The notes beneath the pieces were generated by a model, which did not search any database, was not told the origin of the DNA, and saw only the letters and a program-made list of their open reading frames with translations. From positions 1 through 64,000 of the forward strand of contig NZ_JAHBYD010000003.1 in assembly GCF_019636135.1 (NCBI RefSeq): a DNA stretch of 64,000 bases. Direction: 5' to 3'. This document shows, one piece after another, positions 58,254 through 64,000 of this stretch. Source of the DNA: Phenylobacterium sp. (GTDB lineage: Bacteria > Pseudomonadota > Alphaproteobacteria > Caulobacterales > Caulobacteraceae). Made by a program: the position numbers and the translations under genes. Position 1 is the stretch's first letter; every line of letters begins with the position of its first letter.

Positions 58254-59759
58254 TCACCACTCCATTGGCTCGTCGCTGAGGCCGAGGCTGCGCAGCGTCC
58301 ACGGGTCTCCGAAGACCTCGGCGTGGCCCGTGTCGCGGTTCATCGTGAACGCCACCGGGCCAACAGGCAGGCTCGGCTCACGGTGTCCGGTCTGCCAGTT
58401 GAGAAGCTGGGACAGGGCGTCCACCTGGTCGTCGGTGCGGGTGTTTGGAAATCCCAGAAGCTCGCGTTCAAAGTCGGCCCGCCAGGCCGCCTCGGCGGGC
58501 AGGAGCAGTTCCCCCGCTTCGATGCGCGGGCACGCCTGGGAGAGCCGGGTGACCTTGTCGAGCTTGACCGTGATGGCGATGGGGCGCGGCACGCTCTGTG
58601 GACGCTCGGCGCGGAGAAGCTGGATCAGCGCGGTTCCGCTGGCGGTGTCTTCGACCAGTAGCGTGTCCGGTCGGAAGGCGGTGGCGAGCGCGACCACCTG
58701 CCGCTGGAGGTCGTTCATCAGAACCTGGCCGCGCCAGACGTGAAGCACATAGACGTCCCGGCCCCGGACCAGCGCGGTCACGCAGGCGGAATAGTCGTTG
58801 AGCGCCCCATCCTTGCCGGCGCAGTCCCAGGACTGAACGATGCGGTCTCCCGGGAGGCGCTCCGGTGGCTGCGCATAGCTGCGCAGCCACTCACGCCGGA
58901 CCATGGCGCCGCCCTCCGGGACGGGCGCCTGCTGATACTGCGCCGCGAAGTTTGCGGAGCCCATGCCGGCCTTCAGCCTGTCCAGTTCCTCTATGGGCTC
59001 GCGGGAAGGGTGCAGCAGATCGCCGGTCCGCCGCTGATGCCACTCCCCGTCGCCGATGGGGATCGCTTCGTCGAGTTCGGCGATTGCCGGCAGCGCCAGG
59101 AGGTCCCACCCGCCGCCTTCCAGGAGGTGGCCGCTCAAGTCCCCTTCATGAAGCCGCTGCATCACGAGGACGATCGAGCCATTCACCTTGTCGTCCAGGC
59201 GGGACTGGAGGGTCGCGCCAAACCATTCGATCGCCTTCGCCCGCTCCACGACGGAGGCTGCGTCGCCGGGCTTGGTGGGATCGTCGATGATGATGACGTC
59301 GCCCCCGCGGCCCGTCAGGACGCCGCCAACCGAAGTGGCGAAGCGGCCGCCACCGGCGCTGGTCTCAAGTTCGCCCTCGACGGCGCGGGTCAGCTCTGTC
59401 TCCGGGAACGCCCTGCGGTACCAGTCGGACAGCATGATCTCGCGGCAGTCCCGCGCGAGCTTGAGGGAGAACTCCTGCGCATAGCTGACGCAGATGAACC
59501 TGAGGGTGGGATCCCGCCCCAGCCGCCAGGCCACATAGGCCACCGAGATGCTGATCGACTTGAGCGATCGGGGCGGCACATTGATGATCAGCCGGGCGCC
59601 GCCACGCTCGACCGCCTTGAGATAGTGCTCGATCGCCCGCAGGTGCCAGGTTGGCTGAAAGGTCGAGCGTCCGTTGAGGTGGATGAAGGTCCGGCGCAGG
59701 AAGGCCTGGAAGTCGTTGCGGAGGGCCGCGTCGAGAAGGCGGCGGTCGGCATCACCCAT
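58254..59759 (-). CDS. Phage terminase large subunit
   Basis: A 501-residue DNA-packaging motor. ATPase: Walker A-like VPPRSLKS (61-68), Walker B VIIIDDP (155-161). C-terminal nuclease: VQSWDCAGKDGALNDYSACVTA, then DTLLVEDTASGTALIQLL and the terminal DDQVDALSQLL acidic site. This is a frequent terminase in alphaproteobacterial prophage remnants. It overlaps the DUF5681 gene by 8 bp. No portal or capsid gene follows, since the Mrr gene occupies the next position. Confidence 0.92.
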   Translation of the reverse strand: MGDADRRLLDAALRNDFQAFLRRTFIHLNGRSTFQPTWHLRAIEHYLKAVERGGARLIINVPPRSLKSISISVAYVAWRLGRDPTLRFICVSYAQEFSLKLARDCREIMLSDWYRRAFPETELTRAVEGELETSAGGGRFATSVGGVLTGRGGDVIIIDDPTKPGDAASVVERAKAIEWFGATLQSRLDDKVNGSIVLVMQRLHEGDLSGHLLEGGGWDLLALPAIAELDEAIPIGDGEWHQRRTGDLLHPSREPIEELDRLKAGMGSANFAAQYQQAPVPEGGAMVRREWLRSYAQPPERLPGDRIVQSWDCAGKDGALNDYSACVTALVRGRDVYVLHVWRGQVLMNDLQRQVVALATAFRPDTLLVEDTASGTALIQLLRAERPQSVPRPIAITVKLDKVTRLSQACPRIEAGELLLPAEAAWRADFERELLGFPNTRTDDQVDALSQLLNWQTGHREPSLPVGPVAFTMNRDTGHAEVFGDPWTLRSLGLSDEPMEW

Positions 59760-60153
59760 GGTGGTTCCTCAGTCTCTGGGCCAGTTCGGCTTTGAAGGCG
59801 TCCAGCACCTCCTGGTCCTCGGCGGTAAGGGGCTGCTCCGCGGCTTCCGGCTCGGTCGTGACGCCCATGGTGCGGGCCATCAGGTCGATCATCTGCTGGG
59901 TGGCGTGGCGGTCGCCCTTCACGGCCCGGGACACCACGGACTTCACGAACAGGCGCTGTTTGGTGAGCGTGAGCTCGCGGCCGTTCTCGGTGACGGTGAC
60001 CTCGCTCCGGAGTTCCGCCTCAAGATCGGCGACCAGGCTGACGGAGCCCTTCGGCCGTCCGGAGGGGTTGCCTGAGCGGCCTTTCTGGAAGCGGGTCGCC
60101 ACCGGCGGCTTGCCCTTCCCGATCTCGTAGTCGCCGACCTTACGCCTGGGCAT
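59752..60153 (-). CDS. DUF5681 protein
   Basis: A 133-residue protein. YEIGKGKPPVATRFQKGRSGNPSGRPKGS is the DUF5681 signature. The C-terminal helices follow (FVKSVVSRAVKGDRHATQQMIDLM). It is commonly found directly before terminase genes and may have the small-terminase role. ATG 60153 lies 14 bp inside the 3' end of the methyltransferase gene. Confidence 0.85.
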   Translation of the reverse strand: MPRRKVGDYEIGKGKPPVATRFQKGRSGNPSGRPKGSVSLVADLEAELRSEVTVTENGRELTLTKQRLFVKSVVSRAVKGDRHATQQMIDLMARTMGVTTEPEAAEQPLTAEDQEVLDAFKAELAQRLRNHHG

Positions 60154-61531
60154 CGGTGGCCTCCGTGCGCGCGGCGCCGACCTCGTCGAAGGTCTGGCCA
60201 TCGCCCGTGAGGATCGCCGGCTGGCCGGTGAGCTGGCTCCAGCGGCGGCAGATGGTGTCGCAGTAGAGCGGGTCGAGTTCGACCAGCCGGGCGTGGCGGC
60301 CGGTGCGTTCGGCTGCGATCAGGGTCGAGCCGGATCCGCCGAAGGGATCGAGGACGATCTCGCCGCGGCGGCTGACGTCGCGGATAGCGTCGGCGACCAG
60401 CGCCACCGGCTTCACCGTGGGGTGCAGCGCCAGCGTCGCGTCGCGGTCTTTGCCGAAGCTGGTCGCGCCCGGATAGCTCCAGACGTTGGTGCGGTAGCGG
60501 CCGGTGCCGCCGAGCCCGAAGTTGTTGACGTGCGCCGCCGTGCCGACCTTGAACGCGGCGATGAGCTCGTGCTGGGAGCGGTAGAACGCGCCCATCCCCG
60601 CGTTGGCCTTCACCCAGGCGATCAGGTTCTTGAGTTCGGCGTAGACGCCGTCGCCGACGTGGATCAGCGGGGCAATCGAGCGCCAGTCCATGCAGACGAA
60701 GTGGATCGCGCCGTCGAGGCTGACCGCGGCGGCGCAGGTCAGCACCTCGCGGAGAAACACTTCGAACTCGGCCGCGGACATCTCGCCGCTGGCCATGACG
60801 AAAGGCCGCCGTGCGATCCTGCCCTTGCCGCCGACGTGCCCATCGATCGGGACATTGTAGGGCGGATCCGTGAAGACCATCCGCGCCGCCTCGCCTGGCA
60901 TCAGGGCGGCGTAGGTCTCAGGTGTGCGGGCGTCGCCACAGATCAGGCGATGAGGCCCGAGTGTCCAGATGTCACCGACGCGGGTGATCGCCGGGCCTGT
61001 GGCTTCGGGAATCTGATCGTCGTCGTCATCCGCTGTCGCCGTATCGAGCAGGGCGTCCAGCTCGGCGCCGTCGAAGCCGGTGAGCTCCAGATCGAAGTCG
61101 AGATCGAGGGCAGCGAGCCCTTGCAGTTCGATGGCGAGCAGGTCGCGATCCCAGCCGGCGAGTTCGGCCAGCCGGTTGTCGGCGACGACATAGGCCCTCC
61201 GTTCCGCGGCCGAGAGATGGCTGAGGCGGATGGTCGGCACATCCTGGAGGCCCAGCGACTGCGCCGCAGCCAGGCGGCCATGCCCGGCGATGACGCTGTT
61301 GTCGTCGGCCAGAAGAATGGGAGATACGAAGCCGAACCGCCGGATCGACGCTTCGATCTGGGCCAGCTGCTTCCGGCTGTGGGTGCGGGCGTTGCCGGCG
61401 TAGGGCGTGATCGCTGCGATGGGCGTCTGCTCGACCCGCAAAGCCAGGGCGGTCGGCAGTCTCAGCTCGTCCGCCGGGCCATCGCCCATGCGAACGCGAG
61501 CGCCGTCAGGCGCGTCCGGAAACCGAGGCAC
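60140..61531 (-). CDS. ParB-domain DNA methyltransferase
   Basis: A 463-residue fusion. N-terminal ParB-like domain (~30-130): ITPYAGNARTHSRKQLAQIEASIRRFGFVSPILLADDNSVIAGHGRLAAAQSLG with AGHGR. C-terminal N6/N4 methyltransferase: catalytic DPPYNV and SAM-binding DPFGGSGSTLIAAE, with HPTVKPVALVADAIRD. This is the standard phage-type ParB-MTase. It methylates DNA, perhaps protecting the element. First gene of the minus-strand element unit. Confidence 0.92.
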   Translation of the reverse strand: MPRFPDAPDGARVRMGDGPADELRLPTALALRVEQTPIAAITPYAGNARTHSRKQLAQIEASIRRFGFVSPILLADDNSVIAGHGRLAAAQSLGLQDVPTIRLSHLSAAERRAYVVADNRLAELAGWDRDLLAIELQGLAALDLDFDLELTGFDGAELDALLDTATADDDDDQIPEATGPAITRVGDIWTLGPHRLICGDARTPETYAALMPGEAARMVFTDPPYNVPIDGHVGGKGRIARRPFVMASGEMSAAEFEVFLREVLTCAAAVSLDGAIHFVCMDWRSIAPLIHVGDGVYAELKNLIAWVKANAGMGAFYRSQHELIAAFKVGTAAHVNNFGLGGTGRYRTNVWSYPGATSFGKDRDATLALHPTVKPVALVADAIRDVSRRGEIVLDPFGGSGSTLIAAERTGRHARLVELDPLYCDTICRRWSQLTGQPAILTGDGQTFDEVGAARTEATDAQA

Positions 61532-61825
61532 AACTCAACTCCTTTCAGTTGGTCGCGCGAGCGACCGGGTTATCGACACCTCAGTTTCTGTCCGGCAGCA
61601 AAGAACGCGACATCCGGCAATGTAAAGGGAAATTCATAGAACAATTTTCGCGGGCCAAATGCTGAGCGGGGATAAGTTCGAGCTTATCCCCGGTGCTTAT
61701 CCCCGCTTTCCGACGCTTCGCTGTGGACTTGGCGCCGAAAGGAAGCGTTGGTCTGACCACGCCCGGCGGCCGCCCGGGCTCGCTCCGGTAGGGCCGCATT
61801 CGGCGGCTCCATAAGGAGCAGACCA
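61532..61825. repeat. Triple CTTATCCCC repeat in a divergent promoter
   Basis: GCGGGGATAAG (61666-61676) pairs perfectly with CTTATCCCCGC (61696-61706), and a third CTTATCCCC lies between (61683-61691). The region separates the ParB-MTase from the DUF3489 gene. The repeats suit an operator; they resemble DnaA boxes only loosely. Confidence 0.55.
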
Positions 61826-62263
61826 ATGACCAAAATCACCCAACGCCAACAGGAGGTGCTGGACCTCGCGGCAAAGGCCGATGGCGGCATGATCGACGCC
61901 GCCAGCGTTCCCGCCGCCGTGGCGAAATCCCTGATCCAACGTGGCTTCATGCTTTCGACGCCCCGCAGTGATGGAGGGAGCCGGCTGCTGCTAACCGCTG
62001 CCGGCCGGAGCGCTCTGGGGCTGCCGGCCGTCGACGCGGCAGGCACGGTGTCCGCGAAGGGCAAGGTCGGCATCCTGATTGATCTGCTCCGGCGGCCGGG
62101 AGGCGCAACAGTCGAAGCAATGATGGCGGCGACCGGCTGGCAGGCGCATTCGGTGCGTGGCGCCATCTCCGGGGCGATCAAAAAGGGGAAGGGCCTGACG
62201 GTCACCGCAGAGGCGACTGAGGCCGGCCGGGTCTACCGGATCGCAGAAGGAGCCGGCGCGTGA
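61826..62263 (+). CDS. DUF3489 protein
   Basis: A 145-residue protein. The C-terminal half GKVGILIDLLRRPGGATVEAMMAATGWQAHSVRGAISGAIKKGKGLTV is the DUF3489 winged-helix-like signature; the N-terminal half is another small helical region. Genes of this family precede DUF2924 and serine recombinases in alphaproteobacteria. Its stop overlaps the DUF2924 start by 4 bp. It probably binds DNA; function unproven. Confidence 0.88.
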   Translation: MTKITQRQQEVLDLAAKADGGMIDAASVPAAVAKSLIQRGFMLSTPRSDGGSRLLLTAAGRSALGLPAVDAAGTVSAKGKVGILIDLLRRPGGATVEAMMAATGWQAHSVRGAISGAIKKGKGLTVTAEATEAGRVYRIAEGAGA

Positions 62264-62691
62264 GCGCCGGCGATCTACTCGCGGGGCTGGAGGCCATGGA
62301 TGTGCCAGCGCTCCGGCAGACTTGGACCGAGCGGCTGGGCGAGGCGCCGCCCGCGCTCCGGACCAGGGAGCTGCTCAGCCTTGCCTTGGCCTACCGCCTG
62401 CAGGCGCGGGTCCATGGCGACATGCGCGGCGCCTCGCGGCGGAAGCTGGCTGAGCTGGGCCGGCGATTTGCGGCCGACCGCAACTATACGCCGACGCCGG
62501 GGCCGGTCCTGAAGCCCGGCTGCTCGCTGATCAAGGAGTGGCGGGGCGTTCGCCACGAGGTGCGGGTTCTGGAGGCGGGCTTCAGCTACCAGGGCCAGCG
62601 GTTCGGGTCGCTGAGCGAGGTGGCGCAGCACATCACCGACACCAAGTGGAACGGCCACGTCTTCTTCGGCCTGAAGGCGCGCAACCGGTGA
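62260..62691 (+). CDS. DUF2924 protein
   Basis: A 143-residue protein. LREL-type start (ALRQTWTERLGEAPPALRTRELLSLALAYRLQARVHG), then LKPGCSLIKEWRGVRHEVRVLEAGFSYQGQRFGSLSEVAQHIT and TKWNGHVFFGL, the DUF2924 signature. It overlaps both neighbours by 4 bp, forming a unit with DUF3489 and the recombinase. A role as recombination partner is inferred from this fixed linkage. Confidence 0.88.
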   Translation: MSAGDLLAGLEAMDVPALRQTWTERLGEAPPALRTRELLSLALAYRLQARVHGDMRGASRRKLAELGRRFAADRNYTPTPGPVLKPGCSLIKEWRGVRHEVRVLEAGFSYQGQRFGSLSEVAQHITDTKWNGHVFFGLKARNR

Positions 62692-64000
62692 GCGGCCGCC
62701 TGCGATGCGCGATCTACACGCGCAAATCGACCGAGGAGGGGCTGGAGCAGAACTTCAACAGCCTCCACGCCCAGCGCGAGGCCTGCGAGGCCTACATCCT
62801 GTCGCAGACCGGCGAGGGCTGGAGCGCGATCGGGACCGCTTATGACGACGGCGGCTACTCCGGCGGATCGATGGAGCGGCCCGGGCTGAAGCAGCTGATG
62901 GCGGATATCGCGCGCGGGCTGGTGGACGTGGTGGTGGTCTACAAGGTGGACCGCCTGACCCGTTCGCTGGCGGACTTCGCGAAGATCGTCGAGCTGTTCG
63001 ATGCGCGGGGCGTGTCGTTCGTGTCGGTGACGCAGGCCTTCAACACCACCTCCAGCATGGGGCGGCTGACGCTGAACGTGCTGCTGTCGTTCGCCCAGTT
63101 CGAGCGCGAGGTCACCGGTGAGCGGATCCGGGACAAGGTGGCCGCCTCCAAGGCCAGGGGGCTGCGCATGGGCGGCCAGCCGCCGCTGGGCTTCGACATC
63201 GTGGACGGCCGGCTAGCGCCCAATCCTTCCGAAGCCGAGCGGGTGCGGACCATATTCAGACGCTATCTGGAGCTAGGGTCGATCAAGGCTCTGGAGCGCG
63301 ATGGCGTGCGGTCAAAGCGGTGGACGAACAAGGCCGGGGTCGAGGTCGGCGGGGGGCTGATGACCAGGGGCCCGCTTCAGTACCTGCTTCGCAACGTCGC
63401 TTACCGGGGTGTGACCCGGCACAAGGACAGGCAGTACCCCGATACCCATCCGGCCATCGTCGAGGAAGAGCTCTGGGTCGCGGTGCAGGCGAAGCTCGAT
63501 GAGGCGCCGGCGTTGCAGCCGAAGAGCGAGCTGCGCGGGGAGGGCGCGCGGCTTGAGCGGAAGGTGTTCGATGACCGCGGCCATCCGATGGTTCCGGTCC
63601 ACACCAACCGGCGCGGGCGGCGCTACCGGTACTATGTGTCCCGCGCCAGGCTGACGGGCGACGGCGAGGCGGGGAGCCTGCCGCGGGTTTCAGCGGGGCT
63701 GCTTGAACAGTTCCTGGCGGAGCGGATCAACCCGATGCTGGCGTCGTCCTGGCGGCCGCCGGCGGAGGCGATCGAGCGCGTCGGTCCGGCCTGCGAGGCG
63801 ATCACGCTCAGCGACGATCAGATCGTGGTGCGGATTTCAGAGGCGGCGCTGACGCCCGAGGCGCTCGACGATCCGGCCGTGGGTCCCGGCGCCGATGGGG
63901 TCTGCATTGTGCGACTGCCGTTTCACATGCGCCGCCGGCGCGGGGAGCTGATCCTGGACGGTGACACGCCCGCCGAAACACCCGGCCGGATGGATCGCGC
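62688..64000 (+). CDS. Large serine recombinase, 3'-partial
   Basis: At least 437 residues; the frame is open at the window end. GTG start overlaps the DUF2924 stop. Resolvase domain: YTRKSTEEGLEQ (catalytic Ser ~14), GYSGGSMERPGLKQLM, VVVYKVDRLTRSLADF, LLSFAQFEREVTGERIRDK. The recombinase domain follows (PPLGFDIVDGRLAPNPSEAERV, LLRNVAYRGVTRHKD), then a less conserved C-terminal part. It would integrate or excise the element. No attachment-site pair was found in the window. Confidence 0.92.
   Translation, partial: MSGRLRCAIYTRKSTEEGLEQNFNSLHAQREACEAYILSQTGEGWSAIGTAYDDGGYSGGSMERPGLKQLMADIARGLVDVVVVYKVDRLTRSLADFAKIVELFDARGVSFVSVTQAFNTTSSMGRLTLNVLLSFAQFEREVTGERIRDKVAASKARGLRMGGQPPLGFDIVDGRLAPNPSEAERVRTIFRRYLELGSIKALERDGVRSKRWTNKAGVEVGGGLMTRGPLQYLLRNVAYRGVTRHKDRQYPDTHPAIVEEELWVAVQAKLDEAPALQPKSELRGEGARLERKVFDDRGHPMVPVHTNRRGRRYRYYVSRARLTGDGEAGSLPRVSAGLLEQFLAERINPMLASSWRPPAEAIERVGPACEAITLSDDQIVVRISEAALTPEALDDPAVGPGADGVCIVRLPFHMRRRRGELILDGDTPAETPGRMDR

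Noticed and set aside
61666..61706. Replication origin with DnaA boxes
   Set aside because: TTATCCCC differs from TTATCCACA, there is no AT-rich unwinding region, and no replication initiator gene is nearby.

Overview
The window reads as chromosome from a high-GC alphaproteobacterium, most likely Caulobacteraceae or a relative. The basis is family content: aerobic cobaltochelatase CobT, large TonB-dependent receptors, a DUF3089 esterase, a membrane PQQ dehydrogenase, DUF5681/DUF2924/DUF3489 genes and alphaproteobacterial GC-rich palindromic repeats. This placement is inference; no rRNA or tRNA gene was seen.

Layout. 0-13.7 kb is ordinary chromosome: a LuxR-type regulator end, a TetR-HlyD-ABC export operon with its operator, an M23 peptidase, rpmB with promoter and terminator, a phytase-like lipoprotein next to cobT, a DUF1328 protein, a DUF3089 hydrolase, a membrane PQQ dehydrogenase and a small XRE regulator. 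13.8-19.2 kb holds a SWIM/SNF2 helicase, unrecognised small genes and a ribbon-helix-helix/PIN toxin-antitoxin pair. 19.2-29.3 kb is a type I-C CRISPR-Cas locus: cas3, cas5c, cas8c (with an internal cas11c start), cas7c, a 3'-truncated cas4, then a 56-repeat array. cas1, cas2, the cas4 C-terminus and any leader are missing, and the array begins directly inside the cas4 reading frame. Interference genes look intact, so the locus looks able to interfere but not to acquire spacers. The far end of the array lies against a truncated alpha/beta-hydrolase gene that was the tail of the neighbouring catabolic operon.

29.4-46.5 kb is a catabolic and uptake region of two related modules. Module A has IclR, a ThDP enzyme, a D-aminoacylase-like amidohydrolase, an NTF2-like protein, a TonB receptor, an MFS transporter and a cupin. 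Module B has a TonB receptor, an MFS transporter, an amidohydrolase, a Baeyer-Villiger-type monooxygenase and an NTF2-like protein. The receptors, MFS transporters and amidohydrolases are paralogous pairs. The substrate is unknown.

46.8-58.3 kb is an accessory, defence-like island. Its centre is a tightly overlapping four-gene operon (49.7-53.4 kb): a small unknown protein, a QueC/QatC-like PP-loop protein with a Cys4 site, an XRE-ImmA/IrrE metallopeptidase and a PIN-like protein. Three helically phased TGACATT operators precede it. A two-domain ParB-like protein, DUF2971, a zinc/RES toxin-like protein and an Mrr-type endonuclease surround it. This operon is the best candidate for an undescribed system.

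58.3-64 kb is an integrated-element fragment: large terminase, DUF5681, a ParB-methyltransferase fusion, DUF3489, DUF2924 and a large serine recombinase that runs off the window. No capsid, portal or tail genes are seen.
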